This document shows positions 36,254-43,570 of a stretch of 60,518 bases of DNA, in pieces. Each line of letters opens with the position of its first letter. The stretch's first letter is position 1. The position numbers were made by a program, and so were the translations under genes. The DNA comes from a virus. The stretch lies in IMG/VR virus record IMGVR_UViG_3300042539_002213, positions 1 through 60,518 of that record; one strand, given 5' to 3'. Under the pieces are notes generated by a model, which saw only the letters and a list, made by a program, of their open reading frames with translations, was not told the DNA's origin and searched no databases.

Positions 36254-37168
36254 TTACTTAAGTTGTTGAAAACGGATCAAATTTTGATCTGGAAAAAGAG
36301 ACATAAGCTGGCTAAAAACGTAAGTCGAATGTGGACTAAAAAGCTCTTTCCAGTCTAACGCCAGCACACAAGAAAGACCACGGGCTACAGTTTTTTTCTG
36401 TTGAATCTGTGATTTACCTGTCAGCGAAAAACTACCTTTAACGGTAAACCCAGGTCGACGCTTAACCAACACGGCAACCGGATCAATTTCAGCCGGTATG
36501 ACTTGAATACCTACGTGGTACAAAACAGGTACACCTTTTTTGTCAATCACCCTGCCGCGTTTTGTAACGTAAGGTGAAGCCAGCGTTACAGTTCGTGTAA
36601 AAGGAACAACTACTTGTGCAGTAAAGTGCGACTTAAACCAAAAGTGCGGACCAGTTTGCCGATTAAAAAAAGGCAAACTAGGCGCGTTAAGGTCTAAATC
36701 CAGTCGTTGACTCCAAAAAGCAATGCGCGAGCGGTCTAAAACAGTCTGGTCTAAAGCTAGTATTCGACTGTAAATAGGTAAAACCCGATACCGCACAAAA
36801 CAAAACGGACAGATGCGGTGGTTACGACAAATAAAAAGCTTAGGCTCTACATCAAAACCACATGGAGGGCAATTAGCGCTGTGTGTGTAGTCAAGTAGCA
36901 AAGCACGCGTTTCTACCTGCAACCGGTTTAATTCAACAGCAGACAGCTCTTCGTTTTTAGCTTGCTGGTTTGCAAACTGAATAACTCGTTTACGACTGCG
37001 ACTAATCTGGCGTCGGTAGCAGTAGTGCAACTCACGCATAGCTTTAGCTAATTTAGGTGCAGACCTGTGTCCTAAAAGAACCCGCTTAGTCAGGTAACCT
37101 TCATCAGAATCAAATAAATTGTGAACCTGAATAGGCTTAAAAGACGACGGAAAAGTAGATTTGTTCAT
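36254..37168 (-). CDS. Zinc-finger protein, possible Rep-like DNA-binding protein
   Basis: 304 residues from the ATG at 37168 (AAGG nine bases before it). Zinc ligands: SANCPPCGFDVEPKLFIC and CRNHRICPFC (C100, C103, C114, C120, C123). The CxxR/HxCPxC block resembles the one in rolling-circle plasmid Rep proteins and relatives. I do not see a clear HUH motif or catalytic Tyr context, so a replication initiator is only suggested. It lies directly downstream of the 240-bp nested inverted repeat, the only long non-coding stretch in the area, a classic place for an initiator and its origin. Confidence 0.5.
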   Translation of the reverse strand: MNKSTFPSSFKPIQVHNLFDSDEGYLTKRVLLGHRSAPKLAKAMRELHYCYRRQISRSRKRVIQFANQQAKNEELSAVELNRLQVETRALLLDYTHSANCPPCGFDVEPKLFICRNHRICPFCFVRYRVLPIYSRILALDQTVLDRSRIAFWSQRLDLDLNAPSLPFFNRQTGPHFWFKSHFTAQVVVPFTRTVTLASPYVTKRGRVIDKKGVPVLYHVGIQVIPAEIDPVAVLVKRRPGFTVKGSFSLTGKSQIQQKKTVARGLSCVLALDWKELFSPHSTYVFSQLMSLFPDQNLIRFQQLK

Positions 37169-37206
37169 AAAGGTTAACCTTAAACAATTAAAACCGATAC
37201 AAAAGG

Positions 37207-37446
37207 TATACACTTATGTATCTTTATTTACTTCTACAAAGTAAATAAAGTCATTGTAAAACCAAAATTCCGTGGATTAGTATTTTTAATATTAATTATA
37301 CTTGAATCAGAACTGTTGATTTGTAATGAGTAAAGACGGCAGACCTTTAATTTTGATTTAGATTTAGTCTAGTTTCTTATAACACTTTTTATTGTATTTT
37401 AGCTTTATTTACTTCGTAGAAGTAAATAAAGATACATAAGTGTATA
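37207..37446. repeat. Nested long inverted repeat, origin candidate
   Basis: Arms 37207-37250 and 37403-37446 are 44 bp each and inverted, with 43 of 44 matching, separated by 152 bp of AT-rich sequence. Each arm itself contains a 12-bp palindrome: CTTTATTTACTT with a 5-nt loop (37222-37250 and 37403-37431; the right one extends to 13 bp). Both ends carry the outward sequence ATACATAAGTGTATA. No ORF is present. It lies between the Zn-finger gene and a small gene, both on the minus strand. Options are a replication origin, a MITE-like element with terminal inverted repeats, or paired regulatory sites. No target-site duplication is obvious outside the arms. Confidence 0.75.
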
Positions 37447-37449
37447 GGT

Positions 37450-37791
37450 TTAGGTAACTAGCTGTTTGATCTGGTTTATTTTGGTTGCAAAGTAAAGTAG
37501 CGAACTCCATTCGCTTGTAAGGTTAAACTCTGACCCTTGGCTGTTGGCTGTGTTTACCAGCACTTTGTAAAACTGGTTTGCAATAGCTGTGTCGATTCCA
37601 TCGTGCGTTACTGTTGCACCTAGGTAGTTTTCAAACGCAGGTCTAAACCTTTTTTTGTACAACCACAGCTCAAAAAACCTTTCTTTGTCGTTGACGTAAA
37701 AGTCCTGAATAAAAATAGACGGATGACAGCCTACTTTTCTTTGCTTAACCGCTACCGCAATATGTCCAGCATCTAATTTTATTTTACTCAT
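37450..37791 (-). CDS. Unknown protein
   Basis: 113 residues, ATG after AGGGGCCTTTAA. It starts MSKIKLDAGHIAVAVKQRKV and has a region RFFELWLYKKRFRPAFENYL. No motif recognised. Its stop lies just beyond the right arm of the long inverted repeat. Confidence 0.5.
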   Translation of the reverse strand: MSKIKLDAGHIAVAVKQRKVGCHPSIFIQDFYVNDKERFFELWLYKKRFRPAFENYLGATVTHDGIDTAIANQFYKVLVNTANSQGSEFNLTSEWSSLLYFATKINQIKQLVT

Positions 37792-37837
37792 TTAAAGGCC
37801 CCTGGAATCGCGTAGAACGCGTTTAGATTGTTTTTGG

Positions 37838-38182
37838 CTACTTAGACTCGTTTTTACGGTTGCGTGCGTCTAATCGCTTTTTATCGCTTTGTAGCTTTAC
37901 TTCATCAACTTCGTTTAATCTGTGTTCGACTTCTAGTTTGTCTAAGAACAACCGTAGTGTTCTGATGGTAATAGCCCCTAGGTTTGGGATAGCCATTAGC
38001 TCAGGTACTGTTTTTTGAGCAAGCTGCGCCACAGTTAATACGCCGTGTTTTTCTAGCGTATTTTGAGTACGAAGCGCCAAATTAGTATTTGCAATACAGA
38101 TTGACATCACATCTACTGCAACGCTTCTTTTGTTTGCTGTTTGTAGTTTTTTACGTGAATCTGGTCCTCCTACTATTTTCAT
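37838..38182 (-). CDS. Stand-alone RNA polymerase alpha-CTD-like protein
   Basis: 114 residues. Residues 33-82 read NLALRTQNTLEKHGVLTVAQ then LAQKTVPELMAIPNLGAITIRTLRLFLDKL, aligning with the alpha C-terminal domain of bacterial RpoA. The DNA-contact residues R265 and N268 of E. coli alpha are conserved here as R38 and N41; the NLG turn (G296) is kept, K298 is replaced by Ile and S299 by Thr. Alpha-CTD binds UP elements and activators on RNA polymerase. A free copy without the N-terminal assembly domain could compete at host promoters or redirect RNA polymerase to phage promoters. ATG follows GGAACAAAAA. A basic N-terminus and charged C-terminal tail flank the domain. Confidence 0.8.
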   Translation of the reverse strand: MKIVGGPDSRKKLQTANKRSVAVDVMSICIANTNLALRTQNTLEKHGVLTVAQLAQKTVPELMAIPNLGAITIRTLRLFLDKLEVEHRLNEVDEVKLQSDKKRLDARNRKNESK

Positions 38183-38197
38183 TTTTTGTTCCTTGTT

Positions 38198-38476
38198 TTA
38201 GTAGAATTTAGATTTTTTTGTGACGGTATCGTACCCCTTGCCGCTGCCACCAGTCCAGCCGTAATAACCGTTTCCCCAGCCAACATCGTTGTCGTCTGTA
38301 TTATCGGTACCACGGCTGCATCCGTCAGAAGTATCTAGACTGCTTCCATGTCCGTTGCCGATACTATCACCGCAGAGCCAACCATCACCACCTCCGTCGA
38401 TACCACACCCGTAGGGTTTTCCGTCGCCGTTGCCGCGACTATCACCTACCGGCATAAAAAGTTTAGTTTTGCTCAT
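38198..38476 (-). CDS. Gly-rich low-complexity protein A (GYDTV family)
   Basis: 92 residues, ATG coupled to the upstream stop (ATGA). It starts MSKTKLFMPVGDSRGNGDG and consists mainly of Gly, Asp, Asn and Ser with a few Cys and Trp; it ends GGSGKGYDTVTKKSKFY. The start (FMPVG) is shared with the gene at 38473-38739 and the end GYDTV with the gene cut by the window end. The DNA is built of 6-bp-like GNG repeats. Function unknown; such sequences are flexible and can phase-separate or bind metal through Cys. Confidence 0.6.
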   Translation of the reverse strand: MSKTKLFMPVGDSRGNGDGKPYGCGIDGGGDGWLCGDSIGNGHGSSLDTSDGCSRGTDNTDDNDVGWGNGYYGWTGGSGKGYDTVTKKSKFY

Positions 38477-38739
38477 TTGTATTTAGCCTTTTTTTTATTT
38501 ATGACTGCTGTAACAGTTTTTAACCCTGAGCTTTCTACATCGGTATTGTCTAGTACGTAGCCTTGACCGTCGTTATCGTAACCACTCCCGTAGCCATTTC
38601 CACAGCCACTGCCGTTATCGTAACCGCAGTGAAATCCACATCCTTTACCACTGCCATCGTCGTAGATATAGCCGTAACCTGTGCCTGCGCCGTGCCCGTA
38701 TCCGTTGCCTACCGGCATAAAGCGTTTAATTGTAGTCAT
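38473..38739 (-). CDS. Gly/Tyr-rich low-complexity protein B
   Basis: 88 residues starting MTTIKRFMPVGNGYGHGAG; Gly-, Tyr-, Asp-rich central part and a non-repetitive C-terminal 25 residues (NTDVESSGLKTVTAVINKKK). It shares FMPVGxxxGxG with the downstream gene. ATG after AGGTAAAGAT. Codons vary within the repeat, so the protein repeat is under selection or old. Function unknown. Confidence 0.6.
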   Translation of the reverse strand: MTTIKRFMPVGNGYGHGAGTGYGYIYDDGSGKGCGFHCGYDNGSGCGNGYGSGYDNDGQGYVLDNTDVESSGLKTVTAVINKKKAKYK

Positions 38740-38763
38740 ATCTTTACCTGTTTTTGCCTATAA

Positions 38764-38801
38764 ACTAAAACGCCAGCAGCGTTCACCACTGGCGTTTTAG
38801 T
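38764..38801. terminator. Bidirectional terminator-like hairpin
   Basis: A 13-bp perfect inverted repeat (ACTAAAACGCCAG / CTGGCGTTTTAGT) with T-runs in both directions, between the gene ending at 38818 and protein B. It fits a terminator for the minus-strand gene upstream. Confidence 0.65.
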
Positions 38802-38817
38802 CTTGTTTAAGTTACTT

Positions 38818-39114
38818 TTACTCGACTACTTCGCGAATAGATACCCACTCTAGGTAGTCTCTAATTTCTTGTAAAATTGCTTCTGTTGCTGCTCGTTGTT
38901 TACCTTTTGTGCAGCTTAAAGTAGATTCTGTATTTATTTTACTTGAAATGTAGACATCTTCAGTGCAGACAAATCGGCTGTATTTATGTTCGCCCTCGGT
39001 TACTACTTTAGTATCTGCGTGGTAAAGTATTTCGTTTAAAAGCACAGCAAGCTGACCGGGTTTAGTTCTACTTGCTCTTTCTATTGCTTTAGGGCCTATT
39101 GGGTAATTAGACAT
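38818..39114 (-). CDS. Small unknown protein
   Basis: 98 residues, ATG after GAGGAGTAAAA. It has NYPIGPKAIERASRTKPGQL, a short basic helix, and a central EDVYISSKINTE segment, ending in a Glu-rich helix. No motif recognised. The 13-bp terminator hairpin follows its stop. Confidence 0.5.
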   Translation of the reverse strand: MSNYPIGPKAIERASRTKPGQLAVLLNEILYHADTKVVTEGEHKYSRFVCTEDVYISSKINTESTLSCTKGKQRAATEAILQEIRDYLEWVSIREVVE

Positions 39115-39213
39115 TTTTACTCCTCATTTTTTACTGCAAACTGCACCGTTAGACACTAAATATTAGTTAGTACACTCCAGACGGCTTGTTTACATATGTA
39201 GTTTTATTTGTCA

Positions 39214-39468
39214 CTAAATAGCAGTGGTGATATAAACTGATTTAATCCCGTTTTCATCTAATATGCGATAGATGCTAGCGCGAAGCCAGCTATTTTCTGC
39301 ATCATCTTTTCCGAACTGGGTTGTTACAAAAGTTTTTTTACTCGTTGGATATAGGTATTCGTCAGACATGGCTGTTTCAACTTCATCGTAAGTTTTACCT
39401 GTATCCTGCATGATGCAACCAATTATTTCATTAACTTCACATGAAAGTTGTGTTTTAAGCTTATTCAT
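39214..39468 (-). CDS. Small unknown protein
   Basis: 84 residues from the ATG at 39468 (AGGAAAAAG before it). It starts MNKLKTQLSCEVNEIIGCIM and ends in mixed strands (YRILDENGIKSVYITTAI). Compact alpha/beta guess. Unrecognised. Confidence 0.5.
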   Translation of the reverse strand: MNKLKTQLSCEVNEIIGCIMQDTGKTYDEVETAMSDEYLYPTSKKTFVTTQFGKDDAENSWLRASIYRILDENGIKSVYITTAI

Positions 39469-39475
39469 CTTTTTC

Positions 39476-39949
39476 CTAGTTGTCAGAGTCAATAGCATCA
39501 ATTATTTGTTTAGCCAGCTGATTTGCCGCGATGGCTTTATGGTTAGGTAAAAGCATATTAGAACCCAGTAATACCTCTTTAACCTTTAAAATTCGCTTAT
39601 CTGTAAAGCAGTCTTTCATTATTTTTTCTGCTTCAGTTGCGCATTTTTGGATTTTATTTACTAGTTGTTCGCCTAGTAAACTAAAAGTTCCTACACCGAA
39701 GCTAAAATTGTGTTTAAAACCCATGTAACCGTTCCACCCATGGCACAGTGAACGTGCACCTATGGCCCATCGACACTCAAAACCTTCAGCTTTTAGCAGA
39801 TTAAAAATAGAATATTGATAAGTAGTTGCTGCGTTATTCATATCTTCCTCAGGTATTCCTTCAAAACAAATACCGCTATAGACACGTAACCACTCTGTGT
39901 TTGAACATATTTCTAGGGTTAGTTTAGGTATCAAGTGTGCATCCCCCAC
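39476..39949 (-). CDS. Unknown protein
   Basis: 157 residues with a GTG start overlapping the previous gene by 19 nt; the only ATG option lies far downstream. Contains FECRWAIGARSLCHGWNGYM and a helical C-terminus (LPNHKAIAANQLAKQIIDAI). Not recognised. Confidence 0.5.
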   Translation of the reverse strand: MGDAHLIPKLTLEICSNTEWLRVYSGICFEGIPEEDMNNAATTYQYSIFNLLKAEGFECRWAIGARSLCHGWNGYMGFKHNFSFGVGTFSLLGEQLVNKIQKCATEAEKIMKDCFTDKRILKVKEVLLGSNMLLPNHKAIAANQLAKQIIDAIDSDN

Positions 39950-40566
39950 CAGCTAGAGTTATCTCCGACTCGGACTGTAAACGTTTGACCTGCACCTGGG
40001 CCGTGGTAGATAATTCCACCGTTGTATCCACGCGCGTAACGAATTTTGACGTACTGATGCTTGTCAGCTGACCATCTGCGTTCAGTGATGTCTTGACGAT
40101 TTGGCATTTCTTCTATAATCTGAAGCTGCCGATTAACATTTTTAGTTACGTTTTCTCTAGCGGTGTAATGCTGGCGATCTTCTTCGCTTAGTTCTTGTAA
40201 CTTTTTATCGTATAGCTCCTGCCAGGCTTCAGCACTTACTGGCCTGTACGTTACAAAGCCAAAGCTGTTAAACGACCCGTCGTCATGTAGAAGGTATTTA
40301 AGCCGTGGAACTTTTATCCCGGAAACTTCAACGTCGTCCACCTTTAACCTGTTTAACATATTACAAAACTGCTGCGCAGCTTGATTTGCCATTTCAACTG
40401 AACCGGCATGGTGTAGACCTGTAATCCAGCCCAGGATGCTGCCCATGCGGGCTTCTGCTTTTTCCGACAAGTAGACGTTAGACGGAAAACCCTTAATATT
40501 TAAGTATCCGTAAATTGTGTCTAACGTTTGGTTTAGTTCTTTTTCTAGTTCAATTGTGCTCATCAT
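39931..40566 (-). CDS. Unknown protein
   Basis: 211 residues, ATG overlapping the stop of the small membrane protein gene at 40563 (ATGA). Mostly helical with a Trp/Tyr-rich end (HGPGAGQTFTVRVGDNSSWW). No motif recognised. Confidence 0.5.
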   Translation of the reverse strand: MMSTIELEKELNQTLDTIYGYLNIKGFPSNVYLSEKAEARMGSILGWITGLHHAGSVEMANQAAQQFCNMLNRLKVDDVEVSGIKVPRLKYLLHDDGSFNSFGFVTYRPVSAEAWQELYDKKLQELSEEDRQHYTARENVTKNVNRQLQIIEEMPNRQDITERRWSADKHQYVKIRYARGYNGGIIYHGPGAGQTFTVRVGDNSSWWGMHT

Positions 40567-40685
40567 TTAACCCTTTGTGTGGACTGTATTCGTTTGATTC
40601 TTGCGTTCGTGTCGTTGCATGATTCAATTAACATAACAATAAACGCAAATACAATTAAAAAAACTATTACACCTGCTTTTTCCAT
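40563..40685 (-). CDS. Single-pass membrane microprotein
   Basis: 40 residues: MEKAGVIVFLIVFAFIVMLI is a clear transmembrane helix, followed by ESCNDTNARIKRIQSTQRVK. It is coupled on both sides: its ATG overlaps the upstream stop (TAATG) and its TGA overlaps the next ATG (ATGA). This ordered coupling supports a real gene. Lysis (holin or spanin-like) or anti-superinfection roles are possible; nothing is shown. Confidence 0.6.
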   Translation of the reverse strand: MEKAGVIVFLIVFAFIVMLIESCNDTNARIKRIQSTQRVK

Positions 40686-40897
40686 TAGCTTTCTTCTTTA
40701 TCGGATCTAGGAGGTAACAAGGTGACAAGCATTACTGCGTCTACAAACAGATCGTTTAACGCTACTTGGATATCCGAGCGGTCAGTATTTTTTTCTTCTA
40801 GCTTGTAAATCCATTGTTTAATTGACTCAAAAATGTTATCCGGATAGTTAGGTTGACTAACAGGCTCGCCGTCTTCTGTGTAAATTCTAAGTGTCAT
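40685..40897 (-). CDS. Small unknown acidic protein
   Basis: 70 residues from ATG at 40897 with GGAGAAATTA before it. It begins MTLRIYTEDGEPVSQPNYPD and has amphipathic helices (IKQWIYKLEEKNTDRSDIQV; DLFVDAVMLVTLLPP). The terminator upstream leaves no space for its own promoter. Unknown. Confidence 0.5.
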   Translation of the reverse strand: MTLRIYTEDGEPVSQPNYPDNIFESIKQWIYKLEEKNTDRSDIQVALNDLFVDAVMLVTLLPPRSDKEES

Positions 40898-40910
40898 TAA
40901 TTTCTCCAAT

Positions 40911-40936
40911 AAAAAACCCACCGTTTAAGGTGGGTT
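40911..40936 (-). terminator. Intrinsic terminator after the dCTP deaminase gene
   Basis: On the minus strand AACCCACC, a six-base loop and GGTGGGTT form an 8-bp stem followed by TTTT. It lies downstream of the dcd-like gene and about 14 bp before the next ATG, so it may act as an attenuator with read-through. Confidence 0.75.
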
Positions 40937-40964
40937 GTGTTTGTTTAAGTTTTGAAGCTAGCTG

Positions 40965-41528
40965 TTATCTATTCCACTCTTGGTGTTCAAGATAAATCTT
41001 GCTAGCGACCGGTTCATTTTGCTGTTGGTACTTACCTGAATACAGTTTCAACGGCACCTCGGATTCTGAAACTGGATTTAGAACACTGTGGAAAAACACC
41101 TGACAAATGCGCATACCTGCGTAGATGCGTATTGGGTAAATGGTTGAAACTTCTAGCGTCCATTTTCCATTAAACCCTAGATCACCAAAACCTGCTGTTG
41201 CATGTACGTTAATTCCAAGTCTACCAATAGACGAGCGACCTTCAATGCAAGGCACATATTTATCTGAAAATGTACGCTCAACTGTTGACATTAGATAGAG
41301 TTTATTTGGCTGCAAAATAATACCACTGCTATCAAACTCGTATTCGTCCATAGGTATGACTTTAGCGGTATCAAAAAAAGATAAGCTTGAAATCCAAGGT
41401 AGCTCTGCAACTTTATTTGAAAGTCGCATGTCGTACGAGTTTGGGCCAATTTGGTCTTCGTTAAAAGGTTCAACTTCAATCGAACCGTTTTGGACACAAT
41501 GTTTAATAGCTTTTCCAGTTAGTATCAC
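40965..41528 (-). CDS. dcd: dCTP deaminase/dUTPase-type protein
   Basis: 187 residues, GTG start after AGAGGTG, overlapping the previous stop (TAGTG). Signature EGRSSIGRLGINVHATAGFGDLGFNGKWTLEV (about residues 106-137) matches the trimeric dUTPase/Dcd fold; GPNSYDMRLSNKV near the N-terminus and TFSDKYVPCIEG also match Dcd. It supplies dUMP (via dUTP) for dTTP, complementing the thymidylate kinase at 19624. Deaminase, bifunctional or dUTPase activity is not resolved by eye. Confidence 0.8.
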   Translation of the reverse strand: MILTGKAIKHCVQNGSIEVEPFNEDQIGPNSYDMRLSNKVAELPWISSLSFFDTAKVIPMDEYEFDSSGIILQPNKLYLMSTVERTFSDKYVPCIEGRSSIGRLGINVHATAGFGDLGFNGKWTLEVSTIYPIRIYAGMRICQVFFHSVLNPVSESEVPLKLYSGKYQQQNEPVASKIYLEHQEWNR

Positions 41529-41605
41529 TATTCACCTCTTGAAGAACAAAATATGTAAAACATAACAGCAGCTACGACTAGTGCTATTACAGGTACAGGT
41601 ATCAT
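41528..41605 (-). CDS. Membrane microprotein
   Basis: 25 residues: MIPVPVIALVVAAVMFYIFC then SSRGE, a single hydrophobic helix. The ATG overlaps the upstream stop (ATGA) and its TAG overlaps the GTG of the dCTP deaminase gene (TAGTG), so it is translationally coupled on both sides. Function unknown. Confidence 0.55.
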   Translation of the reverse strand: MIPVPVIALVVAAVMFYIFCSSRGE

Positions 41606-41817
41606 TTTCGTTTTGACTCTTTCTTACTTTCTTTCCAATCAGTAGCAAGTAATCCCGCAGAAACAGCCTGAGCTACTTGTTCGATTGTATCGTAATGAAT
41701 AGGTTTGCCTCCTGTACGCAAGATAAAACCATTTTGAATTTGCGTAATACGCACACTAGTAGTCGTGTCGTTGCCTTCGGATGTTACAATAAAGTTTGGC
41801 ACGATTGAAGAATTCAT
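41602..41817 (-). CDS. Small unknown protein
   Basis: 71 residues, ATG after GGAGAAAA. It has a beta-rich core (VRITQIQNGFILRTGGKPIH) and a basic Lys/Ser tail (KESKKESKRK). Unrecognised. Confidence 0.5.
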   Translation of the reverse strand: MNSSIVPNFIVTSEGNDTTTSVRITQIQNGFILRTGGKPIHYDTIEQVAQAVSAGLLATDWKESKKESKRK

Positions 41818-41829
41818 TTTTCTCCTAAA

Positions 41830-42081
41830 TTAGGTTAAGCATTTAGTACACCACCAGTAACAGGCAGTCTCGGCTGTCTGGCACCAGTATTTCTCTCCCG
41901 GAGTAAGCTTTTTGCGGCAAATACCGCAAACTATGTTTCTACTTCTAGCCGGTAAAGTTTTAAGAATAGGACCGAACGATTCGTCCTGAACAATTTGCGG
42001 TTTTTCTTCCTGCAATTTTTCCTGTTTTTCTTCCTGTTTGGGCGTTCCGACTAACTCATTCAGGTAGTCATCAATGTTCAT
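41830..42081 (-). CDS. Small zinc-finger protein
   Basis: 83 residues. A Gln/Glu/Lys-rich N-terminal half (KQEEKQEKLQEEKPQ) is followed by zinc ligands: IVCGICRKKLTPGEKYW then CQTAETACYWWCTKC. The CxxC...CxxC set resembles a treble-clef or RING-like finger. Its ATG overlaps the RNase H stop (ATGA). Probably binds DNA, RNA or protein. Confidence 0.6.
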   Translation of the reverse strand: MNIDDYLNELVGTPKQEEKQEKLQEEKPQIVQDESFGPILKTLPARSRNIVCGICRKKLTPGEKYWCQTAETACYWWCTKCLT

Positions 42082-42593
42082 GCTTTAGGTTCAACATCGT
42101 AGATGTTATCCTTTCCAAGTATAAGAAGTGCGTTTTTTTCGTGATTGTCTTTTTTGATGTTGGCGTAAGCTTGTTTGCTAACAATATCCGCAAACTCGTT
42201 TAGCTTAATTGTTTGCCTTTCAAGCCAGTGCGTGTGAATTAAAAGACCGTAAGACAAAAACTGATCTAGAAATTTACGGCAGATATGTCCGTTACCTTTG
42301 TTAGAAGCTACAACTTGGCTATCAGTAACAATATGAACGGTTCGGAACTTACCTTTTTCACCTTGCGTGGCATACCACATTAGAGGTTGAACATAAGCCA
42401 TAAACTCTGCTACGTTTACTGTTCCTCTGTTTAAGCTACCGGCCCATACTTCTCGTTTAAAGGTCGCTCTTTCAATAGATACACAACCCCAGCCGCAGCC
42501 GTATTCCCAATTGCTGCCGGATCCGTCACCAATTAGCAACAGATCCCATTTGTCAATTTTTAAGTGAGCAAGTAGCTCATCTACTGTTTTCAT
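42078..42593 (-). CDS. rnhA: RNase HI-like nuclease
   Basis: 171 residues. The four acidic residues of the RNase H active site are visible: LLLIGDGSGSN (first Asp), GTVNVAEFMAYV (Glu), HIVTDSQVVAS (Asp) and LNEFADIVSKQA (last Asp). It cleaves RNA in RNA-DNA hybrids, removing primers and R-loops. Complements UvsW and the polymerase block. Confidence 0.8.
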   Translation of the reverse strand: MKTVDELLAHLKIDKWDLLLIGDGSGSNWEYGCGWGCVSIERATFKREVWAGSLNRGTVNVAEFMAYVQPLMWYATQGEKGKFRTVHIVTDSQVVASNKGNGHICRKFLDQFLSYGLLIHTHWLERQTIKLNEFADIVSKQAYANIKKDNHEKNALLILGKDNIYDVEPKA

Positions 42594-42640
42594 AGTGAAT
42601 TAATGTTGTAAAAACAAATAATTTTGCTTTATAAGTTTTA

Positions 42641-42820
42641 TTAATCAAAATCTATTTCCGTAATTAAAAACGGATGATTTACGTCTAGAGCATCTAGTTC
42701 TTCGGTAAAATCTAGTTTACAGGCAGGGTAAAATTCACCGTTTATTTGAACTGTAATATCCATTTGCAGTTGTTCCTGTGTAAACTTGTTAAGTTTATTC
42801 AACAATTCCTTATAGGTCAT
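42641..42820 (-). CDS. Small phage protein, MTYKELL family
   Basis: 59 residues: MTYKELLNKLNKFTQEQLQM, then ITVQINGEFYPACKLDF and HPFLITEIDFD. I recognise the start MTYKELL..L..TQEQL and the later HPFLI as common in small hypothetical phage proteins. No obvious site before the ATG. Role unknown. Confidence 0.6.
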   Translation of the reverse strand: MTYKELLNKLNKFTQEQLQMDITVQINGEFYPACKLDFTEELDALDVNHPFLITEIDFD

Positions 42821-42886
42821 AGGTTTTTTTACTCGTTTTAAATTGACATCGCTATTGCCTGTAGATTTTAGGTTTTTTATGTGCTA

Positions 42887-43210
42887 TTAACATGCTGTAA
42901 GTGTGTGATATTCTTGCCAGGTAGTAGACCAGTCCATAACTGGAATGGCTTTAAATCCAAATTTATCTGACCAGCGACTATCAGAACTAGCGGCGTACGT
43001 GCCGCCAAATGCGAAAGGTGTTTTACCTTCAGGTGCATTAGATTCCGGAAAAAGTCTATCGCTATCCGGGTCGATAACAAAAACCGGCGTTACCCCGTCT
43101 GGCTGAAAAGGTCCCGGTAGATTTTTTATCAGGATGTAGTCGTGATTTTTTAGCAGGCTTCTATTATCTGAAGCCGTCGATGGGTGTTTGTACAAATTCA
43201 CTCTTAACAT
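42887..43210 (-). CDS. Unknown phage protein
   Basis: 107 residues from ATG at 43210 (AAAGGAAGAAA before it); it overlaps the end of the membrane protein gene upstream. Block NLPGPFQPDGVTPVFVIDPD followed by PFAFGGTYAASSDSRW resembles small conserved phage proteins. Likely beta-rich. Function unknown. Confidence 0.6.
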   Translation of the reverse strand: MLRVNLYKHPSTASDNRSLLKNHDYILIKNLPGPFQPDGVTPVFVIDPDSDRLFPESNAPEGKTPFAFGGTYAASSDSRWSDKFGFKAIPVMDWSTTWQEYHTLTAC

Positions 43211-43565
43211 TTTCTTCCTTTGTATCTTCAAAAAATTCTTCAAGCGTAAAACGAGGCGTTCGGCAACTAGCGTGAAAATAATCATTGCCAAGGTTAGCAA
43301 GCCTAGCTGCAGCAAAAGCGTAAATACCCATTTTGAATACTGCACCAATGCTATCGAGCCAGACTGCTAACCCAGACATAGGCAAATAAAGAATGCCGCA
43401 ACAAAACGCTGCAACATAAGGTGAGAGGCAAAAAGGACAACTAAGTAGCTCTCCTATTTTACTTTCCCAATTCTCGACAATAGCTCGCCACCCTGCAAAA
43501 AGGGACGAGTGATGCCATATTTCTACTATTTGCCATGTAGCTAAAGCTGCAACGATTAATTCCAT
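43164..43565 (-). CDS. DUF1360-like membrane protein
   Basis: 133 residues from ATG at 43565. It contains CPFCLSPYVAAFCCGILYLP then LAVWLDSIGAVFKMGIYAFA, two or three hydrophobic stretches around a CPxC motif, as in DUF1360 membrane proteins. A cell-envelope role during infection is possible. It partly overlaps the small gene downstream. Confidence 0.6.
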   Translation of the reverse strand: MELIVAALATWQIVEIWHHSSLFAGWRAIVENWESKIGELLSCPFCLSPYVAAFCCGILYLPMSGLAVWLDSIGAVFKMGIYAFAAARLANLGNDYFHASCRTPRFTLEEFFEDTKEENVKSEFVQTPIDGFR

Positions 43566-43570
43566 TTGGA

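Noticed and set aside
37207-37446. Linear-phage telomere (protelomerase site)
   Set aside because: Such sites are single long palindromes beside a protelomerase gene. Here two separate arms flank 152 bp, and no protelomerase-like gene was seen.
38348-38763. Two plus-strand ORFs rich in Val/Thr/Ala
   Set aside because: They are reverse-strand shadows of the Gly/Tyr-rich genes and lack start signals.
42877-43080. 67-codon minus-strand ORF
   Set aside because: Overlaps the better-supported gene at 42887-43210 in another frame and has no ribosome site.
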